Source of the DNA: Armatimonadetes bacterium UBA5419
Lineage (GTDB): Bacteria; Armatimonadota; UBA10988
DNA length: 25,553 nucleotides
NCBI GenBank assembly: GCA_002409445.1
Contig: DHNJ01000271.1
Location: 25,040-50,592, forward strand
Reading direction: 5' to 3'
Position numbers and translations under genes: made by a program. Shown here piece by piece: positions 11,982 to 17,897 of the stretch (its first letter is position 1; every line of letters begins with the position of its first letter). The notes under the pieces are model-generated. The model was not told the DNA's origin. It searched no databases and worked only from the letters and a program-made list of their open reading frames with translations.

Positions 11982-12008
11982 GGGAGCGCGCCTGGCGGCG
12001 CGCTCCCG
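11981..12008. terminator. strong hairpin between convergent genes
   Basis: CGGGAGCGCGCC (11981-11992) and GGCGCGCTCCCG (11997-12008) form a perfect 12-bp stem with a TGGC loop, 17 bases after the lyase stop and 26 bases beyond the stop of the opposing gene. The plus-side tail is TTGGGCTTGGGTTGG and the minus-side tail CTGTGTTTGGGG, both only modestly U-rich. It probably serves both genes. Confidence 0.8.
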
Positions 12009-12034
12009 TTGGGCTTGGGTTGGTTGGTCGAGGG

Positions 12035-12913
12035 CTAGCCGCCGGCCTCGGCCGCCGGGCCCTCCTCGCAGACCACGCGGAAGCCGACGAACGGCCCGTC
12101 CGCGAGCCACCACTGGCTCTTGGGGTCCTGCGGGTCGGTCAGGCGCCAGCTGTCGTCCTGGTAGATGCGCGCGTACGGCTGCAGCGCGTCGGCCTCATCG
12201 ACCCAGCCGCCGCCCTTGGTCACCGGCACGTCGTCCAGGCCCGTGACCCACTCGCGCACATTGCCGAACATGTCGAACAGACCGTAGCCGTTGGCTTCCT
12301 GCTTGCCCACGGGCATCGTCCCCGGCTGGCCACCGTTGTTCGGGTTGGCCATGGTCCGGCCGTACCAGGCGACCGCGTCCAGCTGCTCGGTGGTCAGCGG
12401 CTCGCAGCTGGCCGCGTCGGTGCCCAGCTCACCACCCAGCGCCGCCCAGACCCATTCGGCCTCGGTCGGCAGGCGGTAGGTTTTGCCCGTCAGCTTGGAC
12501 AGCCACTCGCAGAACTTGACCGCGTTCTGGTAGCTGACCGAAATCACGGGGAAGCCATCGGTGCCAAACCCACGGTCTGGCGGAACGTAGGGCATGCTGG
12601 GCCGGTTTTCCGAGTCGAAGCCGGCCGCCGCCTGCGCGTCGGTCAGGTCAAAGCGGTACATGTAGGACGAGAACTCGTCCCAGCGGACCTCGGTCTTGCT
12701 CATGTAGAGCGCCGGCACGTCGACAACCACCGCGGTCCCGGGGTTGGCCGGGTCGTCGAGGGTTACCTGGCCGGCGGGGATCGGCACCATCTGGAGCCGC
12801 CCCATGTTCTTGGGCAGACGCTCGGTGTAGGCCTCGGCCTCCTGGGCCCGCAGACCGCCGGCCGTCAGACACAGCAGGCTGAGCATCGCGCCCCACAACA
12901 ATCGGCTTCGCAT
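12035..12913 (-). CDS. secreted FGE-sulfatase (SUMF1-like) domain protein
   Basis: This protein of about 293 residues has a signal peptide (MRSRLLWGAMLSLLCLTAGG, likely cleaved after LRA). A formylglycine-generating-enzyme-sulfatase domain follows. Recognisable blocks are MVPIPAGQVTLDD, SKTEVRWDEFSSY, FPVISVSYQNAVKFCEWLS, YRLPTEAEWVWAA, GLFDMFGNVREWV, VTKGGGWVDE and the terminal GPFVGFRVV. The active-site cysteine pair expected after the GGSW-like block in true formylglycine-generating enzymes is absent (VDEADALQPYARI instead). It is therefore probably a structural or binding member of the C-type-lectin-like fold, not a sulfatase activator. Either ATG at 12913 or an in-frame TTG at 12919 could start it. 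AAGGAG at plus 12926-12931 is 12 and 6 bases away respectively. It is transcribed divergently from apbE. Confidence 0.88.
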   Translation of the reverse strand: MRSRLLWGAMLSLLCLTAGGLRAQEAEAYTERLPKNMGRLQMVPIPAGQVTLDDPANPGTAVVVDVPALYMSKTEVRWDEFSSYMYRFDLTDAQAAAGFDSENRPSMPYVPPDRGFGTDGFPVISVSYQNAVKFCEWLSKLTGKTYRLPTEAEWVWAALGGELGTDAASCEPLTTEQLDAVAWYGRTMANPNNGGQPGTMPVGKQEANGYGLFDMFGNVREWVTGLDDVPVTKGGGWVDEADALQPYARIYQDDSWRLTDPQDPKSQWWLADGPFVGFRVVCEEGPAAEAGG

Positions 12914-13012
12914 GGTCAAAAGTCGCTCCTTACCGGCAGTGTACTCCAGGCCTCGCCAATTGGGCCTAGTTGTCCGCCGCTACTGATCTAGACGACGCGT
13001 GCTCGCCGCCCG

Positions 13013-13043
13013 TTGCCAACCTGTGTGTCGAGCGCGTTACACT
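13013..13043 (+). promoter_or_regulatory. possible apbE promoter
   Basis: TTGCCA at 13013-13018 and TACACT at 13038-13043 are 19 bases apart. A start near 13050 would make the message almost leaderless relative to ATG 13054, which has no evident ribosome site. The wide spacing makes this weak. Confidence 0.3.
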
Positions 13044-13053
13044 ACTGTCAGCC

Positions 13054-14037
13054 ATGCCTCTGCTCGCCCTGCTCCTGCTCCTAGTCCTGCTGCCCGCGGC
13101 GGCGGCCGCCGACGGCCCGCTCGAGCGCTTCGCCTACGCTCGCGCGCATCTGGGCACACGCGTGCGCATCGTCCTCTACGCCCCCGACGAGGCGACCGCC
13201 GACGATGCCGCCGAGGCCGCCTACGACCGGGTCATCGAACTTAACGCCATCCTCAGCGACTACAGCTCGAGTTCCGAGGTCAGCCGCCTATCGACGGAGG
13301 CCGTCACCGCCCCAGTCGCCATCAGCCACGAGCTGTGGACCGTGCTCGAGATGGCCAACCGGCTCTGGCGCGCCAGCGACGGCGCCTTCGACGCGGCCAT
13401 CGGCCCGGTGGTCGCACTCTGGCGCGAGGCGCGCCGCAGCGGCGTCCTGCCCAGCGCCGAGGCGCGCGCGGCGGCCCTCGCGCGCAGCGGCTGGCAGCAC
13501 GTCACTCTCGACCCGCTCGCGCGCACCGTCCAGCTGGGCCGCGAGGGCATGAAGCTGGATCTGGGCGGCCTGGCCAAGGGCTACATCGGCGACGAGGTGA
13601 TTGCCACGCTGACCGCCCGCGGCTTCCCCCACTGCCTCTTCGAAGCCGGCGGCGACACCGTCCTCGGCGCCCCACCGCCGGGCGAGGCCGGCTGGTCCAT
13701 CGCGTTTACCGACGGCACCAGCCGCGAGCTGAGCTACTGCGGCGTGGCGGCTTCGGGCGATACCGCGCAGTACGTGGTCATCGGTGGCCGCCGCTACTCG
13801 CATGTGGTCGACCCGCGCACCGGCCTGGGCCTGACCAGCCGCCGGCTGAGCCATGTGATCGCCCCGCGCGGCCTGGAATCGGACGGGCTGGCGACCGCCG
13901 TCGGCGTGCTCGACGCGGCCGCTGGGCGCGCGCTGCTGGCCGCCTGGCCCGGTGCCCAGGGCTGGGTCCACACGGTCACCGACCCGCCCCAGCCCGACCT
14001 CCGGCCCCGGCGACTGGGCGAGCGTGGACTGTTCTGA
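13054..14037 (+). CDS. apbE: FAD:protein FMN transferase
   Basis: ApbE attaches FMN covalently to Thr/Ser of target flavoproteins outside the cytoplasm (for example Rnf or Nqr subunits). The protein has 327 residues from ATG 13054. A hydrophobic leader (MPLLALLLLLVLLPAAAAA) looks like a signal peptide or lipoprotein-type export signal without the lipobox Cys. Family motifs are LGTRVRIVLYAP, ELNAILSDYSSSSEVSRLS, DGAFDAAIGPVVALWR, the FAD/Mg-binding MKLDLGGLAKGYIGD, FEAGGDT, the HVVDPRTGLGLTS block and SDGLATAVGVLD. An in-frame start at 12970 was rejected because it puts a non-homologous stretch before the signal peptide. No Rnf/Nqr gene is nearby. It lies 50 bases before ftsE on the same strand, but ftsE has its own promoter. 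Confidence 0.93.
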   Translation: MPLLALLLLLVLLPAAAAADGPLERFAYARAHLGTRVRIVLYAPDEATADDAAEAAYDRVIELNAILSDYSSSSEVSRLSTEAVTAPVAISHELWTVLEMANRLWRASDGAFDAAIGPVVALWREARRSGVLPSAEARAAALARSGWQHVTLDPLARTVQLGREGMKLDLGGLAKGYIGDEVIATLTARGFPHCLFEAGGDTVLGAPPPGEAGWSIAFTDGTSRELSYCGVAASGDTAQYVVIGGRRYSHVVDPRTGLGLTSRRLSHVIAPRGLESDGLATAVGVLDAAAGRALLAAWPGAQGWVHTVTDPPQPDLRPRRLGERGLF

Positions 14038-14059
14038 GCCGGGGCGCCGGGCGTGGCTG

Positions 14060-14068
14060 TGCTATGAT
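14060..14068 (+). promoter_or_regulatory. ftsE promoter, extended -10 TGC-TATGAT
   Basis: TGCTATGAT gives an extended -10 (TATGAT, 5 of 6) with no convincing -35. The expected start is near 14075, leaving a leader of about a dozen bases before ATG 14088. The G-run at 14069-14074 could serve as ribosome site only if transcription starts a little earlier. Confidence 0.5.
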
Positions 14069-14087
14069 GGGGGGTTAGTACCGCGCG

Positions 14088-14876
14088 ATGATCATCTACC
14101 GCAACGTGTCGGTTCGCTATCGCGGCGGCGTGGAAGCGCTGACGCGGGTGAACCTATCTATCGGCGAAGGCAGCTTCGTCTTCCTCGTTGGCAGCACGGG
14201 TTCGGGCAAAAGCACGCTGTTCAAGCTGCTCTACCGCGAACTCGCGCCGACCGAAGGCCACGTCTACTTCCGCGGCGAGGACGTGACGCTGATGCCCCCG
14301 CGGCACACCCCCTTCCTCCGCCGGCAGATGGGCGTGGTCTTCCAGGATTTCCGCCTGCTGCCGTACAAGAGCGCGCTCGAGAATGTCAGCTACGCCCTGC
14401 AGGTCATCGGCCACGACCCGCGCGACATCCACCGCCGAGCGATGGCCAGCTTGCGCCGCGTGGGCCTCTTCGAGCGCGCGAGCGCCATGCCCCACGAACT
14501 CTCCGGCGGCGAGCAGCAGCGCGTGAGCATCGCGCGCGCCCTGGTCAACGAGCCGGTCGCCCTCCTCGCCGACGAGCCGACGGGTAACCTCGACCCCGAC
14601 ACCAGTTTCGAGGTCATGCAACTGCTCGAGTCCATCTGTGCCGAAATGGGGACCACAATCGTCGTCGCCACGCACGACCGCGACATCGTCGACCGCATGG
14701 CCCGCCGGGTCATCGTCCTCGAGGCGGGCCGGGTCGCCCGCGACGAGGTCGGCGGCTACGACGCCGAGATCCCCGAGCCGCCCGCGCCCGAGCCGCCCGC
14801 GCCTGAGGCCAATGGCGAGGCCAGCGGGTCTGCCACCGCGCCGGCCGACCTCGCGCTGCAGGAGGTCGAAGACTGA
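14088..14876 (+). CDS. ftsE: cell division ATP-binding protein FtsE
   Basis: FtsE is the cytoplasmic ATPase that, with FtsX, drives peptidoglycan hydrolases at the division site. The protein has 262 residues. Walker A is GSTGSGKST at 35-43, the Q-loop is VVFQDFRLLPYKSALENV around 83-100, the signature is LSGGEQQR at 138-145, Walker B is LLADEP at 159-164 with TGNLDP after it, and the switch His is His196. VFQDFRLL and the tight ftsX overlap mark it as FtsE rather than another ABC ATPase. The C-terminus carries an unusual proline/glutamate-rich tail of about 40 residues (221-262) including EPPAP twice. Most FtsE proteins stop near 220-230. Its TGA overlaps the ftsX ATG by one base. Confidence 0.95.
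   Translation: MIIYRNVSVRYRGGVEALTRVNLSIGEGSFVFLVGSTGSGKSTLFKLLYRELAPTEGHVYFRGEDVTLMPPRHTPFLRRQMGVVFQDFRLLPYKSALENVSYALQVIGHDPRDIHRRAMASLRRVGLFERASAMPHELSGGEQQRVSIARALVNEPVALLADEPTGNLDPDTSFEVMQLLESICAEMGTTIVVATHDRDIVDRMARRVIVLEAGRVARDEVGGYDAEIPEPPAPEPPAPEANGEASGSATAPADLALQEVED
14775..14804 (+). repeat. 15-bp tandem duplication in ftsE tail
   Basis: GAGCCGCCCGCGCCC (14775-14789) is followed directly by GAGCCGCCCGCGCCT (14790-14804), one mismatch, encoding EPPAP-EPPAP. It looks like a replication-slippage duplication in the low-complexity tail. Confidence 0.85.
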
Positions 14877-15760
14877 TGCAACGCATCGAGTTCCAGCTGG
14901 GCGAGCTGCTGACCAACCTACGGCGCAACGGCCTGTTGACCATCGCCGCGCTGATCACCGTGGTCAGCGCGATGGTCGTCCTCGGCCTCTTCCGCCTGGC
15001 CAACGCGAACATCCAGAACCTGCTGTTCGAGGAGGCCAAGAAGGCCCAGATCTCCGCTTTCCTGCAGGACGATATCGCCACCGCCGACATCGACACCCTG
15101 CGCGCGACGATCGCCGCGCTGCCGGACGTCCGCGATGTGCAGTACGTCTCGCCGCGCGAGGCCTTCGAGTCGCTCGCCGCCGACCTCGACTCCGACATGC
15201 TCACCGCCCTGGGCGAGGAGGGCGAGACCAAGCTGCCGGCCAAGTTCAACGTCACCCCCGTCGACCCCGCGGTCATCGACCGGGTCGCCGACTCGGTCCG
15301 CCCACTCGCGGGCATCGCCGAGGTCCGCTACGCGGGCAACGTCACGCGCATCCTCAACACCCTCCTCAAGCAGGTGCGACTCGTGGGCTATATTGCGCTC
15401 GCCTTGCTTGTCCTGGCCACCTGTGCGATCATTGGCAACGCGATACGTCTGACAATCTATGCTCGACGACGCGAGATTCGCATCATGCAGCTGGTGGGAG
15501 CGACCGACGGGTTCGTGCGCATCCCCTTCCTGATGGAGGGCTTGTTTCATGGTGTGCTGGGTGGTGCGCTGGCCGCGGTGGTCACGTTCGTGCTCTACCA
15601 GCACATGGCCGAATCGATCGTCGGGTTCATCCCGTTCCTCAAACTCATCCCCGCCGACTCTCTGCGCGTGCCGTATGCCTGGAGCCTGGTCGGGACCGGC
15701 GCGGCCATCGGCTTGGTCAGCGCCTTCTGGTCCATGACCGCCTTCTTGCGGGAGGAGTGA
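14876..15760 (+). CDS. ftsX: cell division protein FtsX (permease-like)
   Basis: FtsX is the membrane partner of FtsE; its extracytoplasmic loop passes the conformational signal to a peptidoglycan hydrolase or its activator. The protein has 294 residues. A cytoplasmic N-terminus leads to TM1 (about 20-40). An extracytoplasmic domain spans about 42-165 and contains VQYVSPREAFESLAADL. Then come TM2 (about 170-190), TM3 (218-241) and TM4 (268-290), separated by the conserved cytoplasmic loop RREIRIMQLVGATDGFVRIPF. Topology and length are standard. ATG 14876 overlaps the ftsE stop and is preceded by GGAGG at 14861-14865. The next gene encodes the matching secreted LytM hydrolase. Confidence 0.95.
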   Translation: MQRIEFQLGELLTNLRRNGLLTIAALITVVSAMVVLGLFRLANANIQNLLFEEAKKAQISAFLQDDIATADIDTLRATIAALPDVRDVQYVSPREAFESLAADLDSDMLTALGEEGETKLPAKFNVTPVDPAVIDRVADSVRPLAGIAEVRYAGNVTRILNTLLKQVRLVGYIALALLVLATCAIIGNAIRLTIYARRREIRIMQLVGATDGFVRIPFLMEGLFHGVLGGALAAVVTFVLYQHMAESIVGFIPFLKLIPADSLRVPYAWSLVGTGAAIGLVSAFWSMTAFLREE

Positions 15761-15786
15761 GGAACGTGCCGAGGAGCAACATATCC

Positions 15787-16950
15787 ATGGTCGCCAAACC
15801 GCTGCAACGTGTGGTGCTAGCGCTGCTGGCCTTCGTGGTCATCGGCGGGTCCAGCCCCTCACAGGCGCAGTCGAGTTCGTCCAAAGTCAAGTCTCTGCAG
15901 GCCAAGAAGAAGACCAACAAGGCCGCGATCAAGGATATCGAAAGCCAGCTGCGCGAAACCAAGCAGCAACAGCGCAGCGCCAGCGCCCGGCTCTATGCCG
16001 CCCAGCGCAAGCTCTCCAGCGCCGAGGACGACCTGGCCGCGACCCGCGCCAAGCTGCGCGCGGCCAAGGACCGGCTCGAGGCCAGCCGCGAGGAGCTAGC
16101 CCGCGTCGAGGCCGAGCTGAAGAAGGCCATCGACCTGTTCTGGGACCGCATGGCCATCTTCTACAAGCAGGGCAGCCTCGGCTACGTCGAGGTCGCCCTG
16201 GGCGCCGCTGACTTCGAGCAGTTTGTCGATCGGGGCATCTTGCTCAAGAAGATCGCCGAGCATGACCTCGAGCTGCGCGCGCAGATCGAGCTCGAACGCG
16301 CCCGCCGCGAAGCGCTCGTGGCGACCGTCACGGCCAACGTTACCGAGCTCGAGGGGCTGCGCCAGAGCGAGGCCGACCGCGCCGCCGAGCTGCGCAGCGT
16401 CCGCGACGAGCACCAGTCGGCGCTCGACACCATCCTCGCCCAGCGCGCCGAGCAGGACGGCATCTACACCGAGCTGCGCGAGACCCAGCGCGAGATCAGC
16501 CGCACCCTCAGCCGCCTACTCAACCCGCCCAGCGCCAACGGCGTGCGCAGCTACGGCGGCAACCCCAACTTCGCCGGCGGCTTCGCCCGCCCGGTCAACG
16601 GCCGCGTGACCAGCACCTTCGGCTGGCGCCGCCACCCGATCCTCGGCACCCGCCGCTTCCACAACGGTGTCGACTTCGCCGCCCCCAGCGGCACGACCAT
16701 CCGCGCCGCGGCCGCCGGCACCGTCGTCAGTTCCGGCTGGATGCGCGCCTATGGCAAGACGGTCATGATCAACCACGGCAACGGCTACGTGAGCATGTAC
16801 GCGCACTGCTCCTCGCTGCTCGTGAGCAACGGTGCTAGCGTCAGCCAGGGCCAGGCCATTGCCCGCGTCGGCAGCACCGGTCTCTCCACCGGCGCCCACC
16901 TCCACTTCACCATCTACCGCAACGGCACGGAGATCAACCCGCTCAGGTGA
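15787..16950 (+). CDS. murein hydrolase, coiled coil plus LytM/M23 domain (EnvC/CwlO-like FtsEX partner)
   Basis: This secreted protein of 387 residues is the expected FtsEX-controlled hydrolase. A signal peptide (about 1-28, ending SQAQ) is followed by a long charged coiled coil (about 30-245, many E/K/R/A heptads), a linker, and a peptidase M23 domain (about 262-387). Metal and catalytic residues are all present: His292 and Asp296 in FHNGVD, His340 in MYAH, and His371/His373 in GAHLHF. E. coli EnvC lacks such residues and only activates amidases, so this homologue is probably an active endopeptidase itself. ATG 15787 has GAGGAG at 15771-15776. An in-frame GTG at 15766 is an alternative start. 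The gap to ftsX is 26 bases, so the three genes form one operon. Confidence 0.92.
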   Translation: MVAKPLQRVVLALLAFVVIGGSSPSQAQSSSSKVKSLQAKKKTNKAAIKDIESQLRETKQQQRSASARLYAAQRKLSSAEDDLAATRAKLRAAKDRLEASREELARVEAELKKAIDLFWDRMAIFYKQGSLGYVEVALGAADFEQFVDRGILLKKIAEHDLELRAQIELERARREALVATVTANVTELEGLRQSEADRAAELRSVRDEHQSALDTILAQRAEQDGIYTELRETQREISRTLSRLLNPPSANGVRSYGGNPNFAGGFARPVNGRVTSTFGWRRHPILGTRRFHNGVDFAAPSGTTIRAAAAGTVVSSGWMRAYGKTVMINHGNGYVSMYAHCSSLLVSNGASVSQGQAIARVGSTGLSTGAHLHFTIYRNGTEINPLR

Positions 16951-16965
16951 GCCAGTCCGGGCTCA
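16948..16965. terminator. small hairpin at convergent stops
   Basis: TGAGCC (16948-16953) and GGCTCA (16960-16965) are inverted arms around a 6-base loop. The left arm contains the TGA of the LytM gene and the right arm the TGA of sixA on the other strand, so both convergent genes end inside the same dyad. No T-run is present and the stem is only 6 bp. Confidence 0.35.
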
Positions 16966-17445
16966 GCCGCGCGTACCCAGGCCGCGCAACTGCGCGGGGG
17001 TCAGCAGGCACTGCAGGGTGGCCGGCGGCATCGGCCAGCGGCGCAGGTCGACGCTGAGCCAGATCAGGCCGGCCTTCTTCAGTCGGATCGAGCCCGTCCG
17101 CGCGCCGACCAGCGACTCGGCTAGGCCGGAGAGCTGCGGCTCGTGGCCCACCAGCAGCGGCGCGGCGGTGTCGGGCAGCTCGCGCAGCGCGTCGACCAGC
17201 TCCGCCAGCGGCGCCATCGCCAGCTCGTCGCGGACCTCGATCTCCAACTGCAGGCCGAGCGCCTCAGCCGTCTCCAGCGCGCGGGTCAGCGGGCTGGTCC
17301 AGAGGTGCGTCGGCACGACATCCAGCGTGTCCAGCCCGCGCGCGGCCAGCACGACCTTCCGCCGGCCCTCCTCGGTCAGGCGCCGTGCGGCGTCGTTATA
17401 GGCCAGGTCCTCGGCGATCCCGTGGCGCAGGATCAACACTTCCAT
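16963..17445 (-). CDS. sixA: phosphohistidine phosphatase SixA
   Basis: SixA is a small histidine-phosphatase-superfamily enzyme that removes phosphate from phosphohistidine, in E. coli on phosphorelay or PTS-type proteins. This one has 160 residues, the family size. The catalytic RHG lies at residues 7-9 (His8), LWTSPLTRALETAE at about 48-61 carries the second arginine (Arg55), and the second histidine is His101 in LLVGHEPQLSGLAE. It ends on a basic WLSVDLRRWP-type strand. ATG (plus 17443-17445) has GGAGAG at plus 17451-17456. It is convergent with the LytM gene and divergent from the small membrane protein. No PTS or histidine kinase gene is nearby to suggest its target. Confidence 0.92.
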   Translation of the reverse strand: MEVLILRHGIAEDLAYNDAARRLTEEGRRKVVLAARGLDTLDVVPTHLWTSPLTRALETAEALGLQLEIEVRDELAMAPLAELVDALRELPDTAAPLLVGHEPQLSGLAESLVGARTGSIRLKKAGLIWLSVDLRRWPMPPATLQCLLTPAQLRGLGTRG

Positions 17446-17469
17446 GGGTTCTCTCCGCCCCCGCGCCCA

Positions 17470-17478
17470 TGGTATCCT
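17470..17478 (+). promoter_or_regulatory. possible extended -10, TGG-TATCCT
   Basis: TATCCT (17473-17478, 4 of 6) is preceded by TGG, forming an extended -10. No good -35 is seen. It would start transcription near 17485, ahead of the AGGA site at 17487-17490. Confidence 0.35.
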
Positions 17479-17500
17479 CTAGGCGCAGGAACCGCTAACC

Positions 17501-17842
17501 ATGTCCGCCCCCCGGCCCGTCAACCCCGAACGCCGCGCCATCCTCATCGAGGACATCATCAACCTCAGCAGCCTCGTCGCGCTGATGCTGCTGATGTTCA
17601 CCTACACGCGCCTGCCCATCGGCGTGCGGAACGTCGCGTTCGCCCTGCTCGCGGTCGTGGTCATCAGCCTGCTCATCCGCCGCAAGATGCGCATTGACCG
17701 GCTCTTCGCGCGCATGGCCGAGGAGCACCAGCGCGCCGCGGGGACCATGGGCCTGCCCCCGGGCGTACCCGCCGACCGGCTGACCGGTCCGGCGGACGAA
17801 GCCGCCCGCGCGCGGGCCAAGACCGGGGTCAAGCGCCGCTAA
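17501..17842 (+). CDS. small two-helix membrane protein, unknown function
   Basis: This 113-residue protein is not one I recognise. It has a polar N-terminus (about 1-20). Two hydrophobic segments follow, about 21-35 (LSSLVALMLLMFTY) and 44-60 (NVAFALLAVVVISLLI), joined by a short TRLPIGVR turn. A long basic and alanine-rich cytosolic tail begins RRKMRIDRLFARMAEEHQRAA. The layout is a hairpin membrane anchor. ATG 17501 is preceded by AGGA at 17487-17490. It lies 55 bases from the divergent sixA start and 55 bases before cstA. Codon composition matches its neighbours, so it is probably a real gene. Cotranscription with cstA is possible, though cstA appears to have its own promoter. Confidence 0.8.
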   Translation: MSAPRPVNPERRAILIEDIINLSSLVALMLLMFTYTRLPIGVRNVAFALLAVVVISLLIRRKMRIDRLFARMAEEHQRAAGTMGLPPGVPADRLTGPADEAARARAKTGVKRR

Positions 17843-17846
17843 CCCC

Positions 17847-17875
17847 TTGCCGTGGAAGCCGCCACGTGGCATAAC
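17847..17875 (+). promoter_or_regulatory. cstA promoter, TTGCCG-N17-CATAAC
   Basis: TTGCCG at 17847-17852 (4 of 6) and CATAAC at 17870-17875 (4 of 6) are spaced by exactly 17 bases. The expected start is near 17882, just ahead of the AAGGTGG ribosome site at 17885-17891. Confidence 0.45.
17861..17870. promoter_or_regulatory. palindrome GCCACGTGGC in cstA promoter
   Basis: A perfect 10-base palindrome sits in the promoter spacer and touches the first base of the -10. It may be an operator for a regulator of cstA. In DNA this GC-rich a 10-base palindrome can arise by chance, so this rests on its location. Confidence 0.4.
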
Positions 17876-17897
17876 AGGCCGCGCAAGGTGGCCGCCG

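Noticed and set aside
12020..12991. Plus-strand frame opposite the FGE-fold gene
   Set aside because: Antisense shadow; the minus-strand protein has a signal peptide and clear family blocks.
14638..15786. Long upstream extension of the LytM gene frame through ftsE and ftsX
   Set aside because: The extension overlaps two well-supported genes in another frame and reads as low-complexity text. The signal peptide at 15787 marks the true start.
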